Source: Rhodospirillales bacterium (GTDB lineage: Bacteria > Pseudomonadota > Alphaproteobacteria > Rhodospirillales > Magnetovibrionaceae). From it: a stretch of DNA of 49,379 nt. Positions 1-8,421 of this stretch are shown here, one piece after another. The stretch covers positions 1 through 49,379 of the forward strand of contig JANLGW010000143.1 of assembly GCA_024653965.1 (NCBI GenBank). The letters run 5' to 3'. How positions within the stretch are numbered: the stretch's first letter is position 1; every line of letters starts with the position of its first letter. A program made the position numbers and the translations under genes. A model generated the notes under the pieces. That model was not told where the DNA came from and did not search any database. It was given only the letters and a program-made list of their open reading frames with translations.

Positions 1-2
1 GG

Positions 3-161
3 GGGGTGTGGAGTCTGCTGCTCAGCTGGGTGCCGATCATCGGCGATCCCATCACCTTTGCCGCCGGATTTTTGCGCGTCAATTTCTGGCTGTTTGCCGC
101 ACTGGTGCTGATCGCCAAGGGTGGGCGTTATGGGGCCGTTCTTGCTGTTGTTTTGCAATAA
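3..161 (+). CDS. YqaA/DedA-family inner-membrane protein, C-terminal fragment
   Basis: This is the last 52 codons of a gene whose start lies before the window, ending in TAA at 159-161. The translation contains SWVPIIGDPITFAAGFLRV followed by a hydrophobic segment and a GGRYGAVLAVV tail. That pattern is typical of the C-terminus of the small YqaA branch of the DedA/SNARE-associated membrane protein family, where a Gly-Asp-Pro turn precedes the last membrane helices. The molecular function of YqaA proteins is not settled. The frame was chosen because it gives a hydrophobic, family-like sequence, whereas the overlapping frame starting at 8 is Arg-rich and looks like a shadow. Confidence 0.7.
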   Translation, partial: GVWSLLLSWVPIIGDPITFAAGFLRVNFWLFAALVLIAKGGRYGAVLAVVLQ

Positions 162-170
162 CAATGTGCA

Positions 171-206
171 AAAGAAAATCGCCCGGAACCGAAATTCCGA
201 GCGATT
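171..206 (-). terminator. Rho-independent terminator after the FadL-like gene
   Basis: On the minus strand AATCGC-x-CGGAA pairs with TTCCG-x-GCGATT across a six-base loop, followed by a T-rich run (TTTTCTTTT). It lies about 25 bases past the stop of the FadL-like gene. It also separates that gene from the converging YqaA-type gene. Confidence 0.65.
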
Positions 207-229
207 AACGAATTGCCTTGGCTTTGATT

Positions 230-1534
230 TTAGAAATCGTAGTTGAAGCCCATTTCCAGATCGTGTTGGTCCATTTTTAGCGCAATCGGAGTGCCGGTGC
301 CGCCAAAGATGTGGTTGATGTTGACGCCGGTGATATCTGCGGCAAACGCGCGGGTATAAGCCAGCGAGAAAGACATGTTCGGCGCAAAGTCGTACGTGCC
401 GCCAACGCTCAGGTGCGTATCGACAACGGCCGGGGCGAGGATGTTGAACAGCGTTTCGGACTTTTTGAAGGCCGCTGTGTTGTGGCTCGCGCCGGTACGC
501 AGCGTCAACGCATCGCTGTATGCGTATTGGAGGCCAATCTTGAACACGTTCATATCCTGCCAACCGAAACCGATACCCTCGCTGTTACCCAGAGAGTTTT
601 CGTTTACGGTGCCGCCCGCACCCGTATGGAACGGTGCGACGGAAATGTTGTGAGAGTTGGAGATGGAATCGACCGTGCCGTAGAAAATGCGCTGTGCATC
701 GGCGGCCACGGTTAGTTTATCGGTGGCTTTGACCGACGCGCCAATGCTGACGGCTGGGGGGATGTCAAATTCGCCTTTGTTGGCGAACAGTCCGGCGTAC
801 TTGTCGAATTTTTGCATGTACATTGTACTTTGGGCCATCGCGCCCAAGGTCAGGGTGTCGCTCATTTCACCGAGCCAGCCCATGCGCAGGCCGTAACCGT
901 ACGAGTAGTCGTACCCGTTATCGGTCAGCTTGGTGCTGTCGGACGAAATGGAGGCAAAGCCCTGAAGGCCGGTCGCTTTGAAACGCTGCGCCGCAACAGT
1001 CGGGGTAATGCCGATGGTGTGGTTCTCATTCAATTTGCGGGCGTAGGTAACGCCAACCAAAAGCTGGGCGAGGTCGATGCCGGTACGGCCGCTGGTGCCG
1101 CCGGTGAAGACATTGGTGGCGTAGTTGGTGTTCATGCCGCCGTTAGCCGTCGCGGTGACACCAAGAGAGTATTCGCCCATGTCTTTGTTGACGCCAAAAG
1201 ACGGAACCAGGAAATATTCCTGAGAGCTTTCTTGGTCGTTGTCATTCATGAAGTTGGTGCCGGCGGCGCCAGACGTCGAGTAGCTGCGGCGCGGCGAGAA
1301 CAGCGACAAGCCCGCATCGAAACGGTTACCGAGCGATTTCATGCCAGCAGGATTGTTTGCAGCCGCTTGCGTGTCTTGCGGAAGCGCAACACTGACCCCG
1401 GCCATGCCCTTGGATGCGGTGCCGTAGCCGTTGGAAAAGTAGCCGTTGGTGGCGTTGGCGGTGCCGGCGGCCATTATCGTTACGGTGGCTGCGGCGACAC
1501 TCGACAGCAGCGTAAATTTAAAGTTGCTCGTCAT
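230..1534 (-). CDS. FadL/OMPP1/TodX-family outer-membrane transport protein
   Basis: Predicted outer-membrane beta-barrel of the FadL family, which lets hydrophobic compounds such as long-chain fatty acids or aromatics across the outer membrane. The 434-residue product begins with a signal peptide (cleavage likely after Ala28 in AGTANA). The mature N-terminus is typical of the family: NGYFSNGYGTASKGMAGVSV followed by ALPQDTQAAANNPAGM, which forms the plug or hatch region. It ends in a terminal Phe (FNYDF), the usual barrel-assembly signal. The start is ATG at 1534 with a purine-rich AAGGGGGA upstream. It is monocistronic, with a terminator downstream and a strong hairpin upstream. The substrate cannot be told from the sequence. 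Confidence 0.9.
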   Translation of the reverse strand: MTSNFKFTLLSSVAAATVTIMAAGTANATNGYFSNGYGTASKGMAGVSVALPQDTQAAANNPAGMKSLGNRFDAGLSLFSPRRSYSTSGAAGTNFMNDNDQESSQEYFLVPSFGVNKDMGEYSLGVTATANGGMNTNYATNVFTGGTSGRTGIDLAQLLVGVTYARKLNENHTIGITPTVAAQRFKATGLQGFASISSDSTKLTDNGYDYSYGYGLRMGWLGEMSDTLTLGAMAQSTMYMQKFDKYAGLFANKGEFDIPPAVSIGASVKATDKLTVAADAQRIFYGTVDSISNSHNISVAPFHTGAGGTVNENSLGNSEGIGFGWQDMNVFKIGLQYAYSDALTLRTGASHNTAAFKKSETLFNILAPAVVDTHLSVGGTYDFAPNMSFSLAYTRAFAADITGVNINHIFGGTGTPIALKMDQHDLEMGFNYDF

Positions 1535-1554
1535 CTCAATGTATTCCCCCTTGA

Positions 1555-1584
1555 GACGACCTTTGTACTCCTGAAAAGGTCGTC
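1555..1584 (-). promoter_or_regulatory. Perfect 10-bp hairpin in the FadL-like gene leader
   Basis: GACGACCTTT (1555-1564) and AAAGGTCGTC (1575-1584) form a perfect inverted repeat with a 10-base loop. The stem ends about five bases before the ribosome-binding region of the FadL-like gene. It could be a leader-RNA structure affecting translation or a repressor operator. There is no T-run, so it is unlikely to be a terminator. The function is inferred from position only. Confidence 0.4.
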
Positions 1585-1800
1585 AGCGTTGCGCTAGTGC
1601 TGGCGCACTGTAGATCGATTTTTATTCTTGAATCGATTCTAAAATGCAAATCCCTGCGGGATGAACTCAAAAGCTTCCATCCAATGTAACGGCAATGTAC
1701 AGGTATTGTGATCCTTATAAGTAGTACCAGTGTAGCACTACATGCTTTTTTGCTTATGTGTTGCCGATTTGCAACAACGCCGAAGTCTTTGTAAGATCAT

Positions 1801-1836
1801 AAAAAAACGCCGGACCCCAGGATCCGGCGTTTTTTC
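1801..1836 (-). terminator. Rho-independent terminator after the lipoprotein gene
   Basis: AAAAAACGCCGGA (1802-1814) pairs perfectly with TCCGGCGTTTTTT (1823-1835) around an eight-base loop. The A-run on one side and the T-run on the other make it usable in both directions. It sits 18 bases past the stop of the leftward lipoprotein gene. Confidence 0.85.
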
Positions 1837-1853
1837 ATTCATCGGGAATGCGA

Positions 1854-3014
1854 TCAACGCAGATAAAGGTGTACCTCGTTGGCGGTGGCGGTAGCGAGGG
1901 TTTTGGCCGATACCGCAACGCGTGCGGGCGGCAGACCCATTTCCGTCAAGGAACGCAAGACATCTTCGGCATGGCGACGCGCTTTGTTGGAGTTCAGCGC
2001 CACACGAGCCGGACCGCCGTTCGTGGGGGCGACGGCCACCAAGTCGAAAGAGGCATCCGGGCGACGTTCTAAAACGCGGCCTACGGCGCTGTATAACGCC
2101 TGTTGATATGGAACCTGATCGCGGTCGAAGCGGATGACCACCAGTGGGCGGCGTCCCGACGTATCCATGGGCTTGCCGGCAATGGGGCCGGGGCCTTCGG
2201 CGGATTGCGCCACGTTGGAAAGGCTTGCACCATAAATTTCACCGGTTTTGATGCCGGCGGCCAGGGTGTTTAAGTTGGACCGCTCGGTCGCGACATATGA
2301 GCTCTGACGGCGGATATCGTCGGTCACTTCGTTGAGCAGGCGATCAATCAAAACCACAGTCTGATCGACTTCGTCTTGTAAGATGGCCAATTGACGGTGA
2401 TCTTCATCAACTGCGCCAGACACACCAAAGGCGGAGCGGGTCGATTCAGAAAGATACGAGCTCATGGTCGAAACGCCCGCAACGGAGGTCGCCAATTTGT
2501 TCATCGCGGCGATGTCGGTGTTTAAATTGTCCAGCGCGCTTTGGGCGGTGTTGAATTGTTGCACCAAGATCGGGTTACCCGGCGTTGTGCCCACCTGCAG
2601 GCGTGTGTTCACGCCGGCCACGGTGTTGTGATAGCCCAGAGAGTTGGCGACCATATTGGCGCGCAACTGCTGCAGTTCACCGTTGTGTTGCCCCACCTGG
2701 TCTTGCATGCGCTGCAATTCGGAACGAAGTTCGATCACCTTTCGACCGACAAACGTGCCGGTATCTTGGCCCGGCGTAACGCCAACGGGCTTGAAGTCGG
2801 TGGTGCCCAATTGCGGTATGGGCGCGCCTGCACCGCCGTTCGCGGCGATCTGCGTCGCCTGAGGTGCCGCCATTTGCTGCGTGGTTTGTGTCTCAGCGCC
2901 GCCAGTGGGATCTTCACCGGTGAGTGAGGGCCACAGTGCAGATTCAGAGAACGAGCAGGCCGGTAACAGTAATGCGGCCCCTACGATCATAGCCCGGAAC
3001 TTCGAACAATTCAT
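1854..3014 (-). CDS. Predicted lipoprotein with OmpA-like C-terminal region
   Basis: Conserved-hypothetical lipoprotein of 386 residues, probably anchored in the outer membrane. The chosen ATG at 3014 gives a compact signal peptide ending in the lipobox LPAC (Cys20), and AAGGCG lies about 10 bases upstream. A longer in-frame reading to 3092 would bury the signal peptide. The middle is rich in Gln/Asn/Leu with heptad-like spacing (ELRSELQRMQDQ, ELQQLRANM), suggesting coiled coil. The last about 100 residues (VVIRFDRDQVPYQQALYSAV through SNKARRHAEDVLRSL) resemble an OmpA-type peptidoglycan-binding fold. It could link the outer membrane to peptidoglycan or act in an envelope secretion system. 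The specific role is unknown. Confidence 0.75.
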   Translation of the reverse strand: MNCSKFRAMIVGAALLLPACSFSESALWPSLTGEDPTGGAETQTTQQMAAPQATQIAANGGAGAPIPQLGTTDFKPVGVTPGQDTGTFVGRKVIELRSELQRMQDQVGQHNGELQQLRANMVANSLGYHNTVAGVNTRLQVGTTPGNPILVQQFNTAQSALDNLNTDIAAMNKLATSVAGVSTMSSYLSESTRSAFGVSGAVDEDHRQLAILQDEVDQTVVLIDRLLNEVTDDIRRQSSYVATERSNLNTLAAGIKTGEIYGASLSNVAQSAEGPGPIAGKPMDTSGRRPLVVIRFDRDQVPYQQALYSAVGRVLERRPDASFDLVAVAPTNGGPARVALNSNKARRHAEDVLRSLTEMGLPPARVAVSAKTLATATANEVHLYLR

Positions 3015-3359
3015 TTCGCGTGTTCGCCTTATAAGCCTTGGAACCGGTGATGGCGCCATTGTTTTGACCCATCGGTTCAGAAAAAAGGTCATCCCCCAGA
3101 GAATGAGGCAAGCGTTTCAACTCAATGAAAATGCTGGCCTCACAGCGATTTTTGCAGCGATCTTACTCAAAGGCCCATGCTCCGGCAAGAAGGGAATTCA
3201 AGAAAAGCCTTGGCCTAGCGAGGCTTTATACACTGGCTAACGAAAAGAACAAATAGAACAAGTGAAGATTTTGGGGGAATAAATCACGATTGAGCACTTG
3301 CGTTTGCCGGATGCGTGGGTTAGTTTCCGCCCGCTTCCGCCCGATTGGGAGGATGTTAA
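3015..3359. other. Intergenic region between lipoprotein gene and tRNA-Arg
   Basis: It contains the ribosome-binding site and presumably the promoter of the leftward lipoprotein gene, and the promoter of tRNA-Arg. The open frames crossing it are continuations of the lipoprotein antisense frames and are not supported as genes. Confidence 0.4.
3298..3326 (+). promoter_or_regulatory. Possible promoter of tRNA-Arg
   Basis: TTGCGT (3298-3303) and TAGTTT (3321-3326) are separated by 17 bases and end about 33 bases before the tRNA. The -10 match is weak (four of six), so this is tentative. Confidence 0.3.
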
Positions 3360-3436
3360 GGACCCTTAGCTCAGCTGGATAGAGCATCTGACTACGAATC
3401 AGAAGGTCGGGCGTTCGAATCGCTCAGGGTCCACCA
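3360..3436 (+). tRNA. tRNA-Arg (anticodon ACG)
   Basis: The acceptor stem GGACCCT pairs with AGGGTCC, followed by discriminator A and an encoded CCA. The D-arm region is TAGCTCAGCTGGATAGAGC. The anticodon stem CTGAC/GTCAG-like arm encloses the loop CTACGAA, with anticodon ACG, read as arginine after A-to-I editing. The T-arm contains GTTCGAAT. A strong terminator follows, so it is a single-gene unit. Confidence 0.95.
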
Positions 3437-3444
3437 TCTATTCT

Positions 3445-3482
3445 AAAGCGCTGCCCCGATAAGGGGCGGCGCTTTATTTTTT
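3445..3482 (+). terminator. Rho-independent terminator after tRNA-Arg
   Basis: AAAGCGCTGCCCC (3445-3457) pairs with GGGGCGGCGCTTT (3463-3475), with one G-T pair and a five-base loop, and is followed by ATTTTTT. Confidence 0.85.
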
Positions 3483-3591
3483 AACCTAAAATCAGTCCTG
3501 ACCTTCGATTTTGCTTTAAATTGGCGTAAAATCGCGGTGGGTGCCGTGTTGGCGGACGCCGCCCGCATATTCATCCGCCGGAGGCGCTGTT

Positions 3592-4146
3592 ATGGACTGC
3601 AAATCGGTTATGGCTCCCATGAAGGTCAGTCTGTACGCGGATCAGACCGTGGGCGATGTTATGGACTTCATGGTTGAAAAGCACATGGGGCTGGTGCCGG
3701 TTATTCATCGCGACGGCGCTTACGCGGGCATGATCAGCGGCGATCATCTCATGAAGTACTTGTTGCCCCGGGTGTTAAGCACGGTCGGCACTGGCGTGCG
3801 GCGTGCTTCGATGCAGACCGCCAGCTATCTCGATGAAAGTGCCATCGAAATCCAAGAGCGTCTGGAAGACCTGCGCCGACGCACCGTTGGCGAGGTGCTG
3901 GAAACCGAAGGCAAAACTGTTGCTCCGGACGCCCCCCTGATCAATGCGCTGATGATGATCAAGGGCAAACAGTATGTCGTGCCTGTCGTGGACGATGCGG
4001 GCAAGTTGCTGGGGGCGGTTTCATTTTTTTCGGTGCTGTATGCGTTGCGTGAGGAATATGACCGTGAAACAGCAGAACGACAGAAAACTGCCGAACGCGC
4101 CAAAAGAGAGCACAAGGGCGAGGAACATATGGAGCGCAATCCATGA
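3592..4146 (+). CDS. CBS-domain pair protein
   Basis: Small cytoplasmic protein of 184 residues with two CBS motifs, a fold that usually binds adenine nucleotides and regulates a partner protein. CBS1 covers about residues 4-60 (TVGDVMDFMVEKHMGLVPVI, then GMISGDHLMKYLL). CBS2 covers about 95-155 (TVGEVLE, LINALMMIKGKQYVVPVVDD, GAVSFFSVLYAL). The tail is charged (ETAERQKTAERAKREHKGEE). The start is the ATG at 3592, with GGAGG at 3580-3584; the longer frame from GTG 3541 lacks a good site. Its stop overlaps the start of the following permease gene by four bases (ATGA), so the two are translationally coupled. A role as nucleotide-sensing regulator of that permease is inference. Confidence 0.85.
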   Translation: MDCKSVMAPMKVSLYADQTVGDVMDFMVEKHMGLVPVIHRDGAYAGMISGDHLMKYLLPRVLSTVGTGVRRASMQTASYLDESAIEIQERLEDLRRRTVGEVLETEGKTVAPDAPLINALMMIKGKQYVVPVVDDAGKLLGAVSFFSVLYALREEYDRETAERQKTAERAKREHKGEEHMERNP

Positions 4147-5507
4147 GCGCTCAAGCCGCCACCAATAACATAGATGTCGCGGCGCACACCGTGATGTTTG
4201 GCCTCGATCCTTTGGTGTTGAGTTCGGTGATCTTGGTGGCTTCGTATGCGGTGTTGCTCAGCGAAAAGGTCAACCGCACGGTGGTGGCCCTTTTGGGAGG
4301 GGCGCTGGTGATTGTCACGGGGCTTGCATCCCAGACACAGGCGTTTGCCGCCATCGATTTCAATACCCTTGCCCTGTTGACCGGCATGATGACCATCGTC
4401 GCCATTACCCGCGCATCAGGTTTGTTTGAATTTGTCGCCATCTGGGCGGCGAAAAAGGTGCAAGCCCGGCCCATGGGCATATTAATCGCGCTGACGTTGG
4501 TTACGGCAGTGTTTTCGGCGTTTCTCGACAATCTTACGACCGTTTTGCTGGTGGTGCCGATTGCGCTGCTGATCGTTGAAAAGTTGAAGGTCTCGCCCTA
4601 TCCGTTTTTATTTGCACAAATTTTTGCATCCAACATCGGCGGCACATCGACGCTGATCGGCGATCCGCCCAATATTTTGATCGGCTCGGCGACCGGGTTG
4701 AGTTTTATGCGGTTTATTACCGAACAAGGCCCCGTCGCGGTGTTGGTCATGCTCGCCATGGTGCCGGTATTTTATGCGCTGTGGCACAAACAGTTGACGA
4801 CCACGGATGAACTGCGCGAACGCATCATGCGGTTACGCGAAGTGGAAAGCATCACGGATAAGGGTCTGCTGATCAAATCGCTCGGCGTGCTGGTGTTGGT
4901 GATCGCGGGTTTTATCATTGGCGAACAATTTCATATTCCGCCGGGTACGGTCGCCATGTTGGGGGCGGCGGTGCTGCTGCTGATTACCGGGTTGGGGTTG
5001 AGTCAGAAAGTGCAGGCGGAAAAAGTTCAAGAGGCGTTGGCGGAAGTCGAGTGGGGCGCCTTGTTGTTTTTTGCGGGCTTATTCGTGATCGTTGCGGGTG
5101 TCGAGCATGCGGGTCTATTGAACATTCTGGGCGGGATGTTGATGGAATTCACCGGTGGTGACGCCATGATGACGGCGTTCGCCACGTTGTGGTTGTCGGC
5201 GCTTGTTTCGGCGGCAGTGGACAACATCCCGTTTGTCGCCACCATGATTCCGTTGGTGGAAAGCATGGAGGCCGGCTTAGGCGGAAAGGCTGCGCTGGAG
5301 CCGGTGTGGTGGTCGCTGGCGCTGGGCGCGTGCCTGGGCGGCAATGGGTCTTTAGTGGGGGCGGCGGCCAATGTGATGGTTGCGGGCTTGAGTGAGCGTG
5401 CGGGCCATCCCATCAGTTTTGCCAAGTTTCTGAAACTGGGTCTGCCATTGATGCTGCTCAGCATCGTGATTGCCAACGTTTATTTATATGTGCGTCACTT
5501 CATGTGA
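4143..5507 (+). CDS. ArsB/NhaD-type ion transporter superfamily permease
   Basis: Inner-membrane permease of 454 residues with about 11-12 hydrophobic segments, belonging to the ion transporter superfamily that includes ArsB, NhaD and the P protein. Family-like marks include the repeat-half motifs DFNTLALLTGMMTIVAI (about 74-90) and SAFLDNLTTVLLVVPIALL. A re-entrant ASNIGGTSTLIGDPPNILIG follows at about 163-182. The second half contains VDNIPFVATMIPLV and GACLGGNGSLVGAAANVM, the characteristic paired hairpin signatures. Substrates in this family are anions (arsenite, sulfate, carboxylates) or Na+/H+; the sequence does not decide between them. It is coupled to the preceding CBS gene. No arsR or arsA lies nearby, and the arsC-like gene is 7 kb away. 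Confidence 0.85.
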   Translation: MSAQAATNNIDVAAHTVMFGLDPLVLSSVILVASYAVLLSEKVNRTVVALLGGALVIVTGLASQTQAFAAIDFNTLALLTGMMTIVAITRASGLFEFVAIWAAKKVQARPMGILIALTLVTAVFSAFLDNLTTVLLVVPIALLIVEKLKVSPYPFLFAQIFASNIGGTSTLIGDPPNILIGSATGLSFMRFITEQGPVAVLVMLAMVPVFYALWHKQLTTTDELRERIMRLREVESITDKGLLIKSLGVLVLVIAGFIIGEQFHIPPGTVAMLGAAVLLLITGLGLSQKVQAEKVQEALAEVEWGALLFFAGLFVIVAGVEHAGLLNILGGMLMEFTGGDAMMTAFATLWLSALVSAAVDNIPFVATMIPLVESMEAGLGGKAALEPVWWSLALGACLGGNGSLVGAAANVMVAGLSERAGHPISFAKFLKLGLPLMLLSIVIANVYLYVRHFM

Positions 5508-5703
5508 TGGAGTGGTGTTGGCAGCGGCGAGCATGAGGGGGTGTTTTGTGGACGGTTCTGACGGACATGAAATTCTCTTGATTTTCATATACAAATGGGC
5601 AGACCGGTGAGTAGGTTGACGTTTGTCCTTCCCCATCCCTTTCGTTGCGCGACAGGGATGAGTTCCATTCGCAACAACTTTTTTTGCTCAAAACGCCAAG
5701 ACC

Positions 5704-6297
5704 ATGCGCCAAGACGATGAACAGCTCTGGTCACAGTGGATGGCCCAAGCCCAAGACGGCGATGGTGAGGCCTATCGGCGCTTGCTCGTTGCCATCGTGC
5801 CGCGCCTGCGCGCCATCGTGTGTAAGCGCGTGTCGGATCCCGATCGCGCCGAAGACGTGGTGCAAGAGGTTTTGTTGTCCATCCACAAAAATCGTCACAC
5901 TTATGATCCAAACCTGCCCTTTGGTCCGTGGATGGGCACCATCGCCCAGCGCCGCACCATGGATTGGCTGCGCAAACACTATCGGCGCGCCGACCAAGAA
6001 GTTTTGGTCGATGAATATCCTGAAACCTTTTTGGCCCATGAAGCGAATGCAGCAGAACAGGATGTTTTGGCGTTCGACGATTTGGACCAATTGCGCCAAG
6101 CCCTGGATCGGCTTCCGTCCGGCCAGCGCCAGGCGGTCGAGTTGTTGAAATTGAAGGAAATGAGCCTTAAGGAAGCATCCGAGGCGAGTGGTATAAGCAT
6201 TGCGGCCCTGAAAGTTGCCATGCATCGTGCGTTGAAAAGTCTGCGTGCGGATATGGCCCCCACCGCGCAGGCACACGAAGGTGAGGTCGAGCAATGA
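5704..6297 (+). CDS. ECF-type RNA polymerase sigma factor
   Basis: Extracytoplasmic-function sigma factor of 197 residues. Sigma region 2 spans about residues 22-95, with the core-binding segment SDPDRAEDVVQEVLLSIHKN and the -10-recognition segment GPWMGTIAQRRTMDWLRKH. Region 4 spans about 122-180 (ALDRLPSGQRQAVELLKLKE, then helix-turn-helix SGISIAALKVAMHRALKSL). The stop overlaps the next start by four bases (ATGA), pairing it with a NrsF-type membrane anti-sigma factor. The pair normally responds to envelope, oxidative or metal stress and drives its own promoter. The ATG at 5704 has only a weak ribosome-binding site. Confidence 0.93.
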   Translation: MRQDDEQLWSQWMAQAQDGDGEAYRRLLVAIVPRLRAIVCKRVSDPDRAEDVVQEVLLSIHKNRHTYDPNLPFGPWMGTIAQRRTMDWLRKHYRRADQEVLVDEYPETFLAHEANAAEQDVLAFDDLDQLRQALDRLPSGQRQAVELLKLKEMSLKEASEASGISIAALKVAMHRALKSLRADMAPTAQAHEGEVEQ

Positions 6298-6959
6298 CCC
6301 GTTCGGGAAAAAATTTGACGGAAAGCCTGATCGCAGATCTGGCTTGCGATTTGCCGCCCGTGAAGCGTCTGGCTCATCCCGCCAAGCGTTTGGTCAAGTG
6401 GCTGGTGATCGCGTTGCCTGTATCCTTGGCGCTGGGTGCGTTGGTTGAACAGCAACATTTGGCGCTGGCGATGGAGCGTATCGTTGACCCACGAATTTTA
6501 TTTGAGCTGGCGGCTATTTTATTAACTGCGCTAAGCGCGGGTTATGCGGCGCTGTGTTGTGTCCAGCCGGGGCGGTCCTTGCGCGCATGGATGCTGCCCA
6601 TCGCGCCATTTGTGTTTTGGCTGTCATTAGTCGGGGAAAATTGTTGGCGTTTGTTTGAGCAGGTGGGGCCGGAACAATTCAGTTTCGCCCCGCATTGGAC
6701 GTGTTTTCCTTCCGTCGCGGCGACGGGTTTTGCTCCTGCTTTGGTGATGGTGGTGTTGCTTAAGCGCGGGGCGGTGTTGACACCGACGCTGACCGTGGCG
6801 CTGGGTACCTTGGCGGCAGCGGCGTTGGGTGCGGTTGGGCTGCGGCTCTATCATCCGCCCGATGCTACGGCATTGCTGATGTTGTGGCAGTTGATCGCGA
6901 CGGTGACGTTTTTAGGCGTTGCGGGCTTAGGCGCGAGGCTTTGGTCGAAGCGCGCCTAA
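6294..6959 (+). CDS. NrsF-family (DUF1109) anti-sigma factor
   Basis: Integral membrane protein of 221 residues with a short cytoplasmic N-terminus (SLIADLACDLPPVKRLAHPA) and six predicted membrane helices. This is the layout of the NrsF/DUF1109 family, which holds a cognate ECF sigma factor at the membrane. Family-like features are the conserved Cys/Trp positions in VGENCWRLFEQVG, followed by HWTCFPSVAATGFAPALVMV, and the late RLYHPPDATALLMLWQL. It overlaps the sigma gene by four bases. Cysteine and His residues near the periplasmic face could sense a metal or oxidant; this is inference. Confidence 0.88.
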   Translation: MTRSGKNLTESLIADLACDLPPVKRLAHPAKRLVKWLVIALPVSLALGALVEQQHLALAMERIVDPRILFELAAILLTALSAGYAALCCVQPGRSLRAWMLPIAPFVFWLSLVGENCWRLFEQVGPEQFSFAPHWTCFPSVAATGFAPALVMVVLLKRGAVLTPTLTVALGTLAAAALGAVGLRLYHPPDATALLMLWQLIATVTFLGVAGLGARLWSKRA

Positions 6960-6966
6960 TACGACT

Positions 6967-8397
6967 TTATTGCCTTTCGTCCTCGCCTTCTAACCACCAC
7001 ATGGCGGCGTCTTTGTCCGTGCCGCGGCCTTCGCCGCCGGGCAGGCGCGACTGGGCGTGTTGGATGTTTTTATCCGTGACTTCGACCATACGAGTGAGGC
7101 CCAAGGATTCGTAAACTTCCCGGGCATCCATGAATGCATCCAGCGCTTTTTGGTAATACGCATCGTCTTTGGACATGCGCCCGAGCAAGAACAGCGCGCT
7201 GCCCATGTTGTTTTTGGTGCTGGCCCACAGGGTTGGATGTTTCTCCAGCGTGCGCACCTTGAGTGCTTGTTCGCATGCCGCGACGGCGCGCCCGATCACT
7301 TCCTTGTTGCCGATTTCGCGCCCCAGCACCTGCGCCGTCTGACCCAGATTGTTCATGGTGTTAGCCCACAGCAGCGGCGTAAAATTTCGGGTCAGGACTT
7401 TGAGCGCACTTTGGTAGGCGGCCAACGCTTCTTTTAAGCCGGCCGTTTCGCCGCTTTTGCTGTCGAGGCGAAACAAGACTTCGCCCAAGCGGGTACTGGT
7501 GGTGGCCCAGGGGAACGGCGTGCTTTCCAGCGTGAACACTTCCAGCGCCGCACGATAGGCGGCGGCGGCTTGTTTTAAGGTCTCGATGTCATCGGTGCGT
7601 TCGCCCAGCGCCTGAAGGACGGTGCCCAGATTGCGTTGTAAGTATGCCCAGTTGGCGGGGCTTTCTTTGCGCAATGTGCCTTTGATGGCCTGACCATAAG
7701 ATAGTGCCGCACGGTGATAGACTTCGCCGCCGGGGAATAGATGACCGAAGGTCGCCAGCGCATTGGCGAACGCCGCATGGACCGAGGCCGTCTCGCGCAT
7801 GGTGAAATCCCTGGGGATGCTTTCCATATTCTGAGCCGCTTGTTGCAGGGCGTCGGCCACCAGGGCGCGGCGTTTTTGCACCTTGGCATCGCCAACGATG
7901 TTCAGGGCCGCCAGGGCGGTGGCGAGCAGCAGTCCGCCGAACTGTTGCGGATCGAAACCCACCGGCAACGTCAGGGCTTGAAACGGTGAAATGATCCCCG
8001 CCGGATCGGCATCCACAGGCGGGGGGGCGGCAAAGTGGATATAGAATGTCGTGCCGGGCGGGGGGATGTCGCCCCACAACACCAAATCGGCCTCGTGTTT
8101 GCTAATCCACCCCATGGCTTGTGCGCAGGCGGCGGGCAGTTGTTCGGTGCGCGCACTTTCAGGCCTTAAAATGGGCTGTTCCTTTAAGGGACGCACCCGC
8201 ACGCCGGTTAAATTTTGTAATGCTTGGGCGATCTCGCGGGCATGATCTTGATCGGCGGCGTCAATGAACGGGGCGATGGCGATCACTAAATCGTCGGCGG
8301 ATTGCCCCATGGTGAACAGACGCTCGAACAGGCCCGGTTTGCGTGCCCTTTTGTTTTCGACGCGAGGGGCGTCGTTATGGTCTGGTCTGTCGCTCAT
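6967..8397 (-). CDS. Tetratricopeptide-repeat protein
   Basis: Soluble protein of 476 residues. The N-terminal part (about 1-200) has no clear family but contains SADDLVIAIAPFIDAADQDH and VLWGDIPPPGTTFYI, reminiscent of a small alpha/beta domain. From about residue 220 there are repeated helical pairs of TPR type, such as WAYLQRNLGTVLQALGERT, WANTMNNLGQTAQVLGREIG and WASTKNNMGSALFLLGRMS. These Trp-x6-LG spaced repeats suit protein-protein interaction. It lies 24 bases behind the upstream TPR/glycosyltransferase-like gene and is probably co-transcribed with it. Its partner is unknown. Confidence 0.8.
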   Translation of the reverse strand: MSDRPDHNDAPRVENKRARKPGLFERLFTMGQSADDLVIAIAPFIDAADQDHAREIAQALQNLTGVRVRPLKEQPILRPESARTEQLPAACAQAMGWISKHEADLVLWGDIPPPGTTFYIHFAAPPPVDADPAGIISPFQALTLPVGFDPQQFGGLLLATALAALNIVGDAKVQKRRALVADALQQAAQNMESIPRDFTMRETASVHAAFANALATFGHLFPGGEVYHRAALSYGQAIKGTLRKESPANWAYLQRNLGTVLQALGERTDDIETLKQAAAAYRAALEVFTLESTPFPWATTSTRLGEVLFRLDSKSGETAGLKEALAAYQSALKVLTRNFTPLLWANTMNNLGQTAQVLGREIGNKEVIGRAVAACEQALKVRTLEKHPTLWASTKNNMGSALFLLGRMSKDDAYYQKALDAFMDAREVYESLGLTRMVEVTDKNIQHAQSRLPGGEGRGTDKDAAMWWLEGEDERQ

Positions 8398-8421
8398 GTC
8401 ATGTTGTTCATGTTTTGCGCG

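Larger units (their letters stand above)
1535..1853. other. Intergenic region between the FadL-like gene and lipoprotein gene
   Basis: No credible gene is seen. It holds the leader hairpin at 1555-1584, a second imperfect palindrome around 1616-1637 (ATCGATT/AATCGAT), a small palindrome GTAGT/ACTAC near 1720-1742, and the terminator at 1801-1836. The promoter of the FadL-like gene must lie here, but no convincing -35/-10 pair was identified. Confidence 0.5.

Noticed and set aside
2881-3240. Plus-strand ORF across the lipoprotein gene start
   Set aside because: Most of it is antisense to the signal peptide of the lipoprotein gene and shows no protein-like features.
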